From the NCBI GenBank assembly GCA_051877515.1, contig JBJEIY010000050.1, forward strand, positions 62,001 to 126,000: 64,000 nt of DNA, read 5' to 3'. The stretch's first letter is position 1; each line of letters starts with the position of its first letter. Under the pieces are notes generated by a model. That model saw only the letters and a list, made by a program, of their open reading frames with translations. It searched no databases and was not told the origin of the DNA. Shown here one piece after another: positions 52,199-61,261 of this stretch. The DNA comes from XBB1006 sp051877515 (GTDB lineage Bacteria; Bacillota; Clostridia; Lachnospirales; Lachnospiraceae). Position numbers and translations under genes: made by a program.

Positions 52199-52227
52199 AT
52201 TCTATACAAAAATTTTGTACCTGACAA
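52199..52227 (-). promoter_or_regulatory. Promoter of the coiled-coil/permease operon
   Basis: TTGTCA (52222-52227) and TAGAAT (52199-52204) on the minus strand are 17 bp apart, about 38 bp before the start at 52161. Confidence 0.6.
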
Positions 52228-52269
52228 CCTTGGATCTTCTTTTGCAAAAAGATTTTTTTATTATACAAA

Positions 52270-52294
52270 CAGCCCGGCATATTCTGCCGGACTG
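52270..52294 (-). terminator. Terminator of the ATP synthase operon
   Basis: A 10-bp stem with one mismatch (52270-52279 with 52285-52294) lies 16 bp after the atpC stop. The T-tract on the minus strand (TTTGT) is short, so termination may be partial. Confidence 0.7.
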
Positions 52295-52309
52295 CTTTTG
52301 TACTTTCAC

Positions 52310-52720
52310 TTATGCTTTTAATTCCAGACGTACCAACGCCTTCTTCAGTGCTGCTTCTGCACGGAGCACATCGAGGTCTTCCTCATGCTCGCTTAAACGC
52401 TTCTCAGCACGCTCTTTTGCCGCTTGTGCACGATTTACATCGATTTCATCAGGCCACTCAGCAATCTCTGCCAACAGAGTTACTTTATCCTGCAAGATCG
52501 TTGCAAATCCGCTGTGCACTGCTGCGAGGGTTTTATTATTGTCCTGATCTGTGATCGTTACAATACCGGGCTGGATGACCGTAGTAATAGGAACGTGGTT
52601 CTTATATACACCGATCTGTCCTTCTGTGGTATTAAATTCAACCATGTATGCCTTTCCGCTGTAAAAAATCCGGTCCGGACAAATAATCTCAATATCAAAA
52701 AGGTTCTTTTCCTCTGCCAT
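52310..52720 (-). CDS. atpC: F-type ATP synthase epsilon subunit
   Basis: A 136-residue central-stalk subunit that couples rotation and can inhibit ATP hydrolysis. The N-terminal beta sandwich (FDIEIICPDRIFYSGKAY, TEGQIGVYKNHVPITTVIQPG) and the two C-terminal helices (AQAAKERAEKRLSEHEEDLD) are complete. It is last in the operon, 13 bp after atpD. Confidence 0.96.
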   Translation of the reverse strand: MAEEKNLFDIEIICPDRIFYSGKAYMVEFNTTEGQIGVYKNHVPITTVIQPGIVTITDQDNNKTLAAVHSGFATILQDKVTLLAEIAEWPDEIDVNRAQAAKERAEKRLSEHEEDLDVLRAEAALKKALVRLELKA

Positions 52721-52733
52721 GCGTCTTCACCCC

Positions 52734-54125
52734 TTACTTCATACGGGCTACTACATCATCAATGCTTCCTGCATTCAAGAAATAGCCTTCCGGAATGTCA
52801 TCATGCTTTCCTTCCAGAATCTCTTTAAATCCTCTGATGGTTTCAGAAATCGGAACGTATTTTCCTTCCAAACCGGTAAACTGGCCGGCTACGAAGAACG
52901 GCTGAGATAAGAATCTCTGTACTTTACGTGCACGGTTTACGATCAGTTTCTCTTCTTCTGATAACTCGTCCATACCAAGAATTGCAATAATATCCTGTAA
53001 TTCTTTGTATTTCTGAAGAATTTCCTGTACACCTCGAGCCGTTTTGAAATGCTCTTCACCCACGATACGAGGATCCAGAATACGGGAAGTAGATCCCAAT
53101 GGGTCTACAGCCGGATAAATACCTAATGCAGCGATGGAACGCTCCAATACGGTAGTTGCATCCAAGTGTGCGAAGGTTGTTGCCGGAGCCGGGTCCGTTA
53201 AGTCATCGGCCGGCACATATACTGCCTGAACGGAAGTAATGGATCCGTTCTTGGTAGAAGTAATACGCTCCTGAAGAGCACCCATCTCTGTCTGCAGTGT
53301 TGGCTGATAACCTACTGCAGAAGGCATACGTCCTAACAAAGCGGATACCTCGGAACCTGCCTGTGTGAAACGGAAAATGTTATCAATGAATAACAACACA
53401 TCCTTTCCACCTTTATCACGGAAGTACTCTGCCATGGTAAGACCGGTCAGTCCTACACGCATACGTGCTCCTGGTGGCTCGTTCATCTGTCCGAAAACCA
53501 TGGTGGTTTTATCAATAACTCCGGACTCTTTCATTTCGTAGTAAAGGTCATTTCCTTCACGGGTTCTTTCACCTACACCGGCGAAAACGGAATAACCACC
53601 GTGCTCCGTAGCGATGTTGTGGATCAACTCCTGGATCAACACGGTTTTACCTACACCGGCACCACCGAACAAACCAATCTTTCCACCTTTCTGATAAGGG
53701 CAAAGAAGGTCTACGACTTTAATACCGGTCTCTAACATCTCCTGAGATGTTGCCTGCTCTTCAAAAGCAGGTGCTTTTCTATGAATTGGCATATAATCTA
53801 CGCCTTTAGGTGCTTCCAAATCATCAATGGGCTCACCTAAAACATTGAAGATACGACCTAAGGTGTTCTCACCTACCGGAACGCTGATTGGTGCGCCTGT
53901 GGCATTTGCCTGCATTCCACGCACCAGACCATCAGTTGGTCCCATGGCAATACATCTTACGATATCGTCGCCCAGATGCTGTGCTACTTCGACTGTAAGC
54001 GTTTTTCCGTCCTGAAGAGGAACCTGGATCGCTTCATTAATCTCCGGAAGTTTTCCTTCGGAGAATTTAATATCGAGTACGGCACCGATTATCTGGGTAA
54101 TCTTTCCAATATTCTTGTCTGCCAT
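52734..54125 (-). CDS. atpD: F-type ATP synthase beta subunit
   Basis: A 463-residue catalytic subunit. Walker A is GGAGVGKTVLIQEL; the catalytic Glu is in GVGERTREGNDLY. Walker B is DVLLFIDNIFRFTQAG, and the family signature PAVDPLGSTSR is present. The length is standard. It lies 45 bp after atpG. Confidence 0.98.
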   Translation of the reverse strand: MADKNIGKITQIIGAVLDIKFSEGKLPEINEAIQVPLQDGKTLTVEVAQHLGDDIVRCIAMGPTDGLVRGMQANATGAPISVPVGENTLGRIFNVLGEPIDDLEAPKGVDYMPIHRKAPAFEEQATSQEMLETGIKVVDLLCPYQKGGKIGLFGGAGVGKTVLIQELIHNIATEHGGYSVFAGVGERTREGNDLYYEMKESGVIDKTTMVFGQMNEPPGARMRVGLTGLTMAEYFRDKGGKDVLLFIDNIFRFTQAGSEVSALLGRMPSAVGYQPTLQTEMGALQERITSTKNGSITSVQAVYVPADDLTDPAPATTFAHLDATTVLERSIAALGIYPAVDPLGSTSRILDPRIVGEEHFKTARGVQEILQKYKELQDIIAILGMDELSEEEKLIVNRARKVQRFLSQPFFVAGQFTGLEGKYVPISETIRGFKEILEGKHDDIPEGYFLNAGSIDDVVARMK

Positions 54126-54170
54126 ATATTACACTCCTTGTTTTGATTTTTATCTCTTCGGAGAAAAGCC

Positions 54171-55028
54171 CTAGGAAATCGCCTGCGCTCCCGCAATGAT
54201 CTCCGTTAATTCCTGGGTGATCGCACCCTGGCGGGCTCTGTTGTATTTCAGCGATAGATCGCTGATCATCTCTTCTGCGTTACTGGTTGCAGAATCCATG
54301 GCCTGCATTCTCGCACCATTTTCACTGGCAACGGCATCAATAAGAGCGCCGTAGAACAATGATGTTACATACTTCGGGATAACCATCTTAAGAACCTCTT
54401 CTTCGTTTGGTTCAAATCCCATTGGTGCTTCTACTTTATTCTCCTGCTCCTGCGCAGCTTCTACCTCAACCGGAAGTAATTTCATCAAAGTTGGGATATT
54501 CACTACGGTATTCTTAAAATGAGCATAGGCAAGATAAATCTCACCGATCTCACCTTTGGCAAAAGAATCCAGAACCTTATCGCAGATCCTCTTTGCGTCA
54601 TCGTATGTGGGGGCTTCCATCACCGGAGAATCATCCGACACGATTTTGTAACCCTTCATGGCCAGGGAATCACGTCCCTTGCCACCGATGGCATAAACAT
54701 CCACTTTATCCTTATCCAGCCCGCTTCCTGTTACCAGTTTTACAATGTTGGAATTATAACCTCCCGCAAGTCCGCGGTTTGATGTGATCACAACGATTGC
54801 CGCACGATCGGACTCTCCTGCTTTCAAATACGGATGCTCAATATTCTCGCATTTGGAAAGCATGGAGGTTACCGTGCTGTAAACATGATTAAAAAACGGA
54901 TTGGAATTCTCGGCCCTTGTTCTGGCTTTCTGTAATTTTACGGTAGATACAAGCTTCATGGCTTTGGTAATCTGCTGCGTACTCTGTATGCTGCTTTTTC
55001 TTTGTTTTATGTCCTTCATTGAGGCCAT
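54171..55028 (-). CDS. atpG: F-type ATP synthase gamma subunit
   Basis: A 285-residue central rotor shaft. The N-terminal helix MASMKDIKQRKSSIQSTQQI with TKAMKLVSTVKL and the C-terminal helix with LSLKYNRARQGAITQELTEI form the coiled coil inside the alpha3-beta3 ring. The middle carries the usual Rossmann-like domain (AAIVVITSNRGLAGGYNSNI). It lies 30 bp after atpA. Confidence 0.97.
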   Translation of the reverse strand: MASMKDIKQRKSSIQSTQQITKAMKLVSTVKLQKARTRAENSNPFFNHVYSTVTSMLSKCENIEHPYLKAGESDRAAIVVITSNRGLAGGYNSNIVKLVTGSGLDKDKVDVYAIGGKGRDSLAMKGYKIVSDDSPVMEAPTYDDAKRICDKVLDSFAKGEIGEIYLAYAHFKNTVVNIPTLMKLLPVEVEAAQEQENKVEAPMGFEPNEEEVLKMVIPKYVTSLFYGALIDAVASENGARMQAMDSATSNAEEMISDLSLKYNRARQGAITQELTEIIAGAQAIS

Positions 55029-55058
55029 AAGTTCTCACCGCCTTACTTTAAGCTAGTT

Positions 55059-56564
55059 CTATCGAAACTGTGCCTTGAATTCTTCAATTGCTTTTACAAG
55101 CTTTCCTTCATTCTGCTCATCCAGTACCTTAGTGGTGCGGATGGATTCCAGAATTTCAGGATATTTTGTATCGATCTCCTCAAGGAGTTCTTTTTCAAAT
55201 CTTGATACATCTTCTACTGCAACATCCAGTAAGTACTTCTTGGTCGCTGCATAGATGATAACAACCTGTTTCTCAACCGGCATTGGCTGGTACTGCGGCT
55301 GTTTTAATACTTCTTTGATCCGTTCACCTTGTGCCAATGTCTCTTTGGTAGCATCATCCAGCTCAGAACCAAACTGTGCAAAGCTTGCAAGCTCTGCATA
55401 CTGGGCAAGCTCGGTACGGATAGGAGCAGAGATCTTCTTGATCGCTTTGATCTGTGCATCACCACCAACTCGGGAAACGGAAAGTCCTGCGTTGATAGCC
55501 GGACGGAATCCTGCATTAAACATTTCTGTTTCCAAATAGATCTGTCCATCTGTGATGGAGATAACGTTGGTTGGAATGTATGCAGAAACGTCACCTGCCT
55601 GAGTCTCGATGATAGGAAGCGCTGTTAAGGAACCTCCTCCGAATTCATCGGAAAGACGTGCTGCACGCTCTAATAATCTGGAATGTAAGTAGAATACATC
55701 TCCGGGGTATGCTTCACGTCCTGGTGGTCTCTTCAGAAGCAGAGAAAGTGTACGGTATGCAGCGGCATGCTTACTTAAGTCGTCATATACCACTAATACG
55801 TCTTCTCCGTTCTCCATCCACTCTTCACCGATGGCACATCCTGCATACGGTGCAATATACTGCAATGGTGCCAGCTCGCTGGCTGTAGAAGCTACTACTG
55901 TGGTGTAGCTCATAGCACCATACTCTTCCAATGTATTTACGATGGTTGCAACGGTAGATGCTTTCTGACCGATCGCTACATAAATACATTTTACATTCTG
56001 TCCTTTTTGGTTAATGATCGTATCGATTGCAATTGCTGTTTTACCGGTCTGTCTGTCTCCGATGATCAACTCACGCTGACCTCTTCCGATAGGGATCATG
56101 GAGTCGATAGCCTTAATACCGGTCTGAAGTGGTGTACTTACATGCTTACGGGCAATAACACCTCTTGCAATTCTTTCAATCTGTCTGAACTTATCGGTTT
56201 CGATAGGTCCTTTTCCATCAATTGGCTGTCCAAGCGCATTTACAACACGTCCCAGCATCGCATCTCCAACAGGAACTTCTACTACTCGTCCTGTGGTCTT
56301 TACGGTATCACCTTCATTGATATTCTTGCTGTCACCTAATAAAACGGCACCTACATTATCCTCTTCGAGGTTTAATACCATTCCATAGATCTCGCCCGGA
56401 AACTCTAAAAGTTCTCCCTGCATAGCATTCTCAAGTCCGTGAATACGTGCGATACCATCGGCTACCTGGATAACAGTACCCACATCGGATACTTCCAATT
56501 GCGCTGCATATCTTTTAATCTGCTCTTTAATTACAGAACTTATCTCTTCTGGTCTTAAATTCAT
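55059..56564 (-). CDS. atpA: F-type ATP synthase alpha subunit
   Basis: A 501-residue non-catalytic nucleotide-binding subunit. It has GDRQTGKTAIAID (Walker A), VLVVYDDLSKHAAAYR and the signature PAINAGLSVSRVG. The ATG at 56564 overlaps the atpH stop (ATGA) and has GGTGAG eight bases upstream; a start nine bases earlier is less likely. Confidence 0.98.
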   Translation of the reverse strand: MNLRPEEISSVIKEQIKRYAAQLEVSDVGTVIQVADGIARIHGLENAMQGELLEFPGEIYGMVLNLEEDNVGAVLLGDSKNINEGDTVKTTGRVVEVPVGDAMLGRVVNALGQPIDGKGPIETDKFRQIERIARGVIARKHVSTPLQTGIKAIDSMIPIGRGQRELIIGDRQTGKTAIAIDTIINQKGQNVKCIYVAIGQKASTVATIVNTLEEYGAMSYTTVVASTASELAPLQYIAPYAGCAIGEEWMENGEDVLVVYDDLSKHAAAYRTLSLLLKRPPGREAYPGDVFYLHSRLLERAARLSDEFGGGSLTALPIIETQAGDVSAYIPTNVISITDGQIYLETEMFNAGFRPAINAGLSVSRVGGDAQIKAIKKISAPIRTELAQYAELASFAQFGSELDDATKETLAQGERIKEVLKQPQYQPMPVEKQVVIIYAATKKYLLDVAVEDVSRFEKELLEEIDTKYPEILESIRTTKVLDEQNEGKLVKAIEEFKAQFR

Positions 56565-57127
56565 GGAGCGCACTCACCTGCTTTCAACTGTATATTTGAC
56601 AATTCCCTGGATAATCTTGACAGCTTCGTTCTTACGGAACTATCAATTACCCTGTCTTTGATACGAATTGTCATTCCACCAATCAGGGCGGGATCTACTG
56701 TATAAGTAATCTCAAATTCCACATAATTGGTTGTTTCTAATAATCTTTTTTTGATCTTTTCCTTCTGCTCATCATTCAGCGGCATGGCTGCTGTCACAGT
56801 GGCAAGACCAATATTTTTATATTCCTTTACTCTGGTGATAAAATACTCCAATACCTCATCAAACTGTGAAGCATGGTCTTTTATAATCATCAGGCGCAAG
56901 GTTCCAAGCATCTGGCTTGATATTCCTTTTGAAAAACAATCTTCTAAAACTTTGATCTTTTCTTCTTTAGGAATTTTAGGATGATTCATCAGCTTGACCA
57001 AATCCTCATTCTCTGCAAACAGACTTTTCAGTGTCTGTGCTTCCTCAAGGAATTCATCTAAACGACCTGATTCAATGGCCACATCAAACAAAGCATCCCC
57101 ATAGATTTTGGATACTAGTTTTGCCAT
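56561..57127 (-). CDS. atpH: F-type ATP synthase delta subunit
   Basis: A 188-residue peripheral-stalk subunit linking F1 to subunit b. The six-helix N-terminal domain (KIYGDALFDVAIESGRLDEF) and the C-terminal signature DPALIGGMTIRIKDRVIDSS are complete. It overlaps atpF by 13 bp and atpA by 4 bp, so translation is coupled. Confidence 0.95.
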   Translation of the reverse strand: MAKLVSKIYGDALFDVAIESGRLDEFLEEAQTLKSLFAENEDLVKLMNHPKIPKEEKIKVLEDCFSKGISSQMLGTLRLMIIKDHASQFDEVLEYFITRVKEYKNIGLATVTAAMPLNDEQKEKIKKRLLETTNYVEFEITYTVDPALIGGMTIRIKDRVIDSSVRTKLSRLSRELSNIQLKAGECAP

Positions 57128-57630
57128 GTTGATTCTCCCATTTCTTTCAGTGTTTCATCTACCAATGATTCCTGGATCTCTGTATTGATATTGGCAGCAA
57201 CAACCTTTCCAGCCATTAATTCTGCCACAGAGATCATTTCCTGTTTCATGTCATCTAATGCACGCTTCTTCTCAAGCTCAGCTTCCTGCTCAGCCCGCTT
57301 AATGATCCTGCCTGCTTCCATTTTTGCCTCTTCTGTTGCTCTGGCTTCTGTCTGCAGTGCCTTCTGACGTGCCTGACTTAATATCTCATCTGCCTGCTTA
57401 TCAACCTGCTTAAGCTTCTCATCATAATCGCTCTTTAACAAAGCCGCATCTTCTTTATCCTGCTTTGCACTGGCGATATCTTCAGCGATCAGTTTCTTAC
57501 GCTCATCCAACATTTTTCTCATCGGATTAAAAAAGAGGTAGCTTAAGAGAAAATACAGTGCCAGTACCGCAACGAGATTCAACGCGGAATCTGCAAGCAA
57601 CTGGGGATCTAAGTCAAATAGTCTCTCCAT
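57115..57630 (-). CDS. atpF: F-type ATP synthase b subunit
   Basis: A 171-residue peripheral stalk. One N-terminal membrane helix (residues 14-32, LNLVAVLALYFLLSYLFF) is followed by a long charged coiled coil (MRKMLDERKKLIAEDIASA, KKRALDDMKQEMISVAELM). The ATG follows AAGGAGG. It lies 38 bp after atpE. Confidence 0.96.
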   Translation of the reverse strand: MERLFDLDPQLLADSALNLVAVLALYFLLSYLFFNPMRKMLDERKKLIAEDIASAKQDKEDAALLKSDYDEKLKQVDKQADEILSQARQKALQTEARATEEAKMEAGRIIKRAEQEAELEKKRALDDMKQEMISVAELMAGKVVAANINTEIQESLVDETLKEMGESTWQN

Positions 57631-57668
57631 GTCCTGGCCTCCTTTCTGTTATTTCGTTAGTCTCGTTC

Positions 57669-57926
57669 TTATTTTGCAAGTGGCTGAACGAATAACAGTA
57701 AGATTGCTACTAACAATCCATAAAGACCTGTTGTCTCGGCTACGGCCTGTCCTAATAACATGGTAGAACGGATAGCACCCTGTGCTCCCGGGTTACGTCC
57801 TACAGCACTTGCTGCATAACCTGCTGCGATACCCTGTCCAACTCCAGGTCCAATACCTGCAATAACTGCTAAACCTGCACCGATTGCGGAACATGCTTTG
57901 ATTAATTCAACTCCTGTAACGTTCAT
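57669..57926 (-). CDS. atpE: F-type ATP synthase c subunit, with Na+-binding-type residues
   Basis: An 85-residue rotor-ring hairpin of two membrane helices. The ion site is Glu64 in GQAVAETTGLYG. Gln31 (GPGVGQG), Val62, Thr65 and Tyr69 match the Na+ ligands described for Ilyobacter-type c subunits (Gln32, Val63, Ser66, Tyr70). H+-specific rings usually lack this Gln and Thr/Ser pair. So a Na+-coupled enzyme is likely, though coupling in the cell is inferred. Confidence 0.96.
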   Translation of the reverse strand: MNVTGVELIKACSAIGAGLAVIAGIGPGVGQGIAAGYAASAVGRNPGAQGAIRSTMLLGQAVAETTGLYGLLVAILLLFVQPLAK

Positions 57927-57944
57927 ACAAATATCCTCCTAAGA

Positions 57945-58670
57945 TTAATTTTCTTCACCAATTGCACTGGTGATGTAAGTCATGGTTAACATACTGAATA
58001 CATATGTCTGAATTGCACCTGAGAACAAGTCAAAATAGAAATGTAATGCTGCCGGCCAGATTAAGGCAAACTTACTAAGCAGCGCGTATATTAACGCCAT
58101 AATCGCTGTTCCTGACAAAACGTTTGCGAATAGACGCAAAGACAAGGAGATCGGAACAGCAAAATCGCTGACAATGTTGATGGGCGCCCAGATTGGCCAC
58201 GGATCACAAAGTCCGGCGATAACTCCTTTGATTTTTTGGTACTTAAACTGGTTATAATGAATTAGACAAAACGTAATGATTGCCAGCGGGAATGTGACAC
58301 CGTAGTCTGCTGTCGGCGGTCTTAATCCCAATAAACCGGAAATATTACTCAGCAGGATAAATGCAAAAATCGTGCCGATGTAATTTACAAATTTCCTGTA
58401 GTGCTTTTCGCCCATGGAGTTAATAACCATGCCATCCAGCTTTTCCACAATGATTTCACATGCATTGATCAAGCCCTTTGGTTCATCTTCCGGTTTAACC
58501 TTGCGAAGCTTGATATTAACAACCAGCGCAAAAACAACCAGGATCAACATTACGATCAATGTACAGACATGTGTCGTGGTAATCCACAGCTTCTGCCCAA
58601 ACAGTTCGTACTGGAACAGTCCATGTATCATAAAATCAACGTCTGTGGCAGCCACCATATAACTTCCCAT
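57945..58670 (-). CDS. atpB: F-type ATP synthase a subunit
   Basis: A 241-residue membrane stator with five or six helices and the ion channels. The essential Arg is in SLSLRLFANVLSG. Other family features are ISGLLGLRPPTADYG and the C-terminal helix FSGAIQTYVFSMLTMTYI. It follows GGAGG by seven bases and lies 18 bp before atpE. Confidence 0.97.
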   Translation of the reverse strand: MGSYMVAATDVDFMIHGLFQYELFGQKLWITTTHVCTLIVMLILVVFALVVNIKLRKVKPEDEPKGLINACEIIVEKLDGMVINSMGEKHYRKFVNYIGTIFAFILLSNISGLLGLRPPTADYGVTFPLAIITFCLIHYNQFKYQKIKGVIAGLCDPWPIWAPINIVSDFAVPISLSLRLFANVLSGTAIMALIYALLSKFALIWPAALHFYFDLFSGAIQTYVFSMLTMTYITSAIGEEN

Positions 58671-58706
58671 TCATTCACCTCCATTTCCTTTAGAAAAGCG
58701 CTATCC

Positions 58707-59126
58707 TTAGCAGGATGCTTCGTCCTCCTGCTGCGATTTTCCAAAAAATACTTTATGAATCAACGGTTGGGCAAATGCCGCAACCTTTAATCCCATTACT
58801 CCGACAAACCAGGTCAGAATATTACCCAGATTAAAATAGCCCATGGTAACAGAGACCACGGCTACCACCGCATAGCGGGCTACCGCTTTTACAGCAACAC
58901 CCACCTGGGCTTTCTTAGTGGTCACATCCATCATTCCCCAGATGGAGGACGCAATATTGATACTCATAAATAACGCCAGCCCAATTCCAATGGCCAGCCC
59001 GCTGCTATACCGGATCTTATCTTCCACCCACCAGACACCGATAAGTTCCACCAAAACCCCATACACAAGAATTATGGAAACCAGTTCCGGAAGGATCGGA
59101 TTTAACCGTTTCAGATAGTTTATCAT
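58707..59126 (-). CDS. atpI: ATP synthase subunit I-like membrane protein
   Basis: A 139-residue protein with four membrane helices, placed directly before atpB. AtpI-type proteins help c-ring assembly, often in Na+-type enzymes. The sequence is divergent (YGVLVELIGVWWVEDKIRYS, GLAIGIGLALFMSINIASS), so the call rests partly on position. It overlaps the upstream AtpZ-like gene by 4 bp. Confidence 0.8.
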   Translation of the reverse strand: MINYLKRLNPILPELVSIILVYGVLVELIGVWWVEDKIRYSSGLAIGIGLALFMSINIASSIWGMMDVTTKKAQVGVAVKAVARYAVVAVVSVTMGYFNLGNILTWFVGVMGLKVAAFAQPLIHKVFFGKSQQEDEASC

Positions 59127-59413
59127 TTCTTCTTTTGACCCTCTTTCTTCTGTTCCACCACCGGATAATCCGGAGACTGGGGATCATTCTTCAGCATTTT
59201 CCGGCTAATCCTGAAAATACTGGTGATACCGGATAGTGCCCCAAAGAAAAAACCGATAATAACCAGAAAAGAAGTATCCAGTTTCGTATCCAAAAAATAC
59301 CCAAAAAAAGTGCAGGCAAAAATTGGCACGATCATATTTATGGAAAACTGTAAAATATAAGTATAGGCCTGAACCTGCTCATTGCGTTGCTTTCTTTTCT
59401 GATGCTTATCCAT
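59123..59413 (-). CDS. AtpZ/AtpI-like small membrane protein
   Basis: A 96-residue protein with two membrane helices (residues 20-42 and 48-66) and charged ends, first in the ATP synthase operon. The sequence FACTFFGYFLDTKLDTSFLV, GFFFGALSGI matches the AtpZ/AtpQ family, thought to carry Mg2+ or Ca2+ or to aid assembly. The ATG follows AGAGGGT. Confidence 0.85.
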   Translation of the reverse strand: MDKHQKRKQRNEQVQAYTYILQFSINMIVPIFACTFFGYFLDTKLDTSFLVIIGFFFGALSGITSIFRISRKMLKNDPQSPDYPVVEQKKEGQKKK

Positions 59414-59473
59414 GTAAACCCTCTTATATCATGGCATGAAGACGCACTTCACCAAAACAAACTCTCACCGCCT

Positions 59474-59501
59474 ATTATAACATGCATTTCCAATTTGTCT
59501 A
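59474..59501 (-). promoter_or_regulatory. Promoter of the ATP synthase operon
   Basis: TAGACA (59496-59501) and TATAAT (59474-59479) on the minus strand are 16 bp apart, about 60 bp before the first gene. The surrounding 59414-59594 is AT-rich and otherwise empty. Confidence 0.65.
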
Positions 59502-59594
59502 CGGATAAATATGAGATTTTCTTCAAAAATTTCAAATATTTTCTAGTAAAATAAGGCTTTCCACCCGATCAATAAGAAGTACTGTTTTCCTTCA

Positions 59595-60161
59595 TTAAAA
59601 ATACTGATGGAACAACACTCCAAAGACAGCTCCGATGATGATATAGATGATGGGATGCTTTTTGAATTTCATGACCGAAAACAATAAGACAACGAAAAAG
59701 ATCACAGCCGGTATATCCGCTGCCCGGATCCATTCCAGTAATCCGTTTCCTTCCTGCTTAAAAAATGTGACTTTGAAGATTGCAATAGATGCTGTCAAAA
59801 GAAGTCCCACCACTGCCGGACGAAGTCCCGCAAATGCATTTTGTACATACCGGTTGCTCTGAAATTTGTCCAGCACTCCGGCAATGCAGATAATAATAAT
59901 GTAAGCCGGCAAAACCAGTGAGAAGGTTGCCAATAGACCCCCATAGATTCCGCCTGCCATGAATCCGGCAAAGGTTGCCATATTAATACCCACCGGACCC
60001 GGTGTAGACTCCGAGATGGCTATCATGTCAACCAGGTTGGCTGTGGTAAACCAGTCATATTTGGATGCAATCTCATACAGAAACGGTATGGTAGCCATCC
60101 CGCCTCCGATAGCAAACAACCCTGTTTTAAAAAACTCCAGGAAAAGATAAAAATAAATCAT
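59595..60161 (-). CDS. Chromate transporter family, second half-size subunit
   Basis: A 188-residue protein with about six membrane helices and the CHR signature FFKTGLFAIGGGMATIPFL and ESTPGPVGINMATFAG. It pairs with the preceding half-size protein; short CHR proteins act as heteromers of opposite topology. The native substrate may be chromate or another anion such as sulfate. The start overlaps the first gene by 4 bp. Confidence 0.9.
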   Translation of the reverse strand: MIYFYLFLEFFKTGLFAIGGGMATIPFLYEIASKYDWFTTANLVDMIAISESTPGPVGINMATFAGFMAGGIYGGLLATFSLVLPAYIIIICIAGVLDKFQSNRYVQNAFAGLRPAVVGLLLTASIAIFKVTFFKQEGNGLLEWIRAADIPAVIFFVVLLFSVMKFKKHPIIYIIIGAVFGVLFHQYF

Positions 60162-60709
60162 ACTTTCTCTCCTTTCCGGTCTTTGAAATAGCGGAACAGG
60201 TTGCCTCCCAGGATCGCTATGATCACCATAACAACACTGCTTACCCCGAAAACTCCGGTCAAAAGCAGTGCCATCAAAAACATAACCAGACCGAACACAT
60301 CCTTTACTCCCGATTTAAACAGCTTGATGATAGAACTAACGATCAATGCGCTGGCCGCAATACGAACTCCCCACAACGCATCCTGCACAACCTGATATTC
60401 ACTGATATTGCCCAGGCAGGCTGCGATTATCATAATGATGATCAGGGAAGGAGACACTACCCCAAAAGTAGCAGCGGCTCCACCCAAAGCCTTTTTCTGC
60501 TTATATCCAACAAAAGTAGCAGTGTTCACTGCGATGATCCCCGGTGTACACTGCCCTACAGCATAATAATTCAGCAACTCTTCCTGTGTTGCCCATTTTT
60601 GCTTATCCACCACTTCAGCCTGCAACATGGGAAGCATGGCCATGCCGCCGCCAAAGGTTAACAATCCAATCTTAAAAAAACTCTTGTATAACTCCAGTAC
60701 TTCTTTCAT
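60158..60709 (-). CDS. Chromate transporter family, first half-size subunit
   Basis: A 183-residue protein with the same fold: FFKIGLLTFGGGMAMLPML and GQCTPGIIAVNTATFVGYK. It is the partner of the next gene, and the pair equals one full-length ChrA. The ATG at 60709 follows AGG by six bases; a TTG two codons earlier is possible. Confidence 0.9.
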   Translation of the reverse strand: MKEVLELYKSFFKIGLLTFGGGMAMLPMLQAEVVDKQKWATQEELLNYYAVGQCTPGIIAVNTATFVGYKQKKALGGAAATFGVVSPSLIIIMIIAACLGNISEYQVVQDALWGVRIAASALIVSSIIKLFKSGVKDVFGLVMFLMALLLTGVFGVSSVVMVIIAILGGNLFRYFKDRKGEKV

Positions 60710-60755
60710 AATCAACCTACTACATACAAGATAAGTCTGCTAACAGTCTCACTTG

Positions 60756-61241
60756 TTATAAATCAAAATGGACATCCCGTCCCGTATGCTCATATTTATA
60801 ATATCTCACGCCCGCCGCATCCAGCATTCTCTTTGAAGCAATGGTGGAGGGCGTCATGGCATATTTATCGCTGTCATACACGATGGTTTTGATCCCTGCC
60901 TGGATGATCGCTTTTGCACACTCATTACAGGGAAAAAGGGAAACATACAGTTTGGCACCTTCCAGGCTGCCGCCCCGATAGTTCAGGATTGCATTGAGCT
61001 CGCTGTGCGTAGTATAAAAATACTTATTATCCAGCGGATCTCCCTCTCTGGTCCAGGGAAACTCGTCATCCGAACATCCGATTGGAAATCCGTTATAGCC
61101 CATAGACAAAATCTTATTGTCCTGACTTACGATACATGCACCTACCTGTGTGTTCGGATCCTTGGAACGCATGCCGGACAGCATGGCCACTCCCATGAAA
61201 TACTCATCCCAGGATATGTAATCTTGTCTTTTGTCGCTCAT
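60756..61241 (-). CDS. dCMP deaminase
   Basis: A 161-residue zinc enzyme converting dCMP to dUMP for thymidylate synthesis. Zinc ligands are His in THSELNAILNY (with the catalytic Glu) and the two Cys of SLFPCNECAKAIIQ. The N-terminus has MSDKRQDYISWDEYFMGVA, as in ComEB-like dCMP deaminases. It lies 20 bp after upp. Confidence 0.94.
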   Translation of the reverse strand: MSDKRQDYISWDEYFMGVAMLSGMRSKDPNTQVGACIVSQDNKILSMGYNGFPIGCSDDEFPWTREGDPLDNKYFYTTHSELNAILNYRGGSLEGAKLYVSLFPCNECAKAIIQAGIKTIVYDSDKYAMTPSTIASKRMLDAAGVRYYKYEHTGRDVHFDL

Positions 61242-61261
61242 GAATCATCCTCCCTTGTGAA

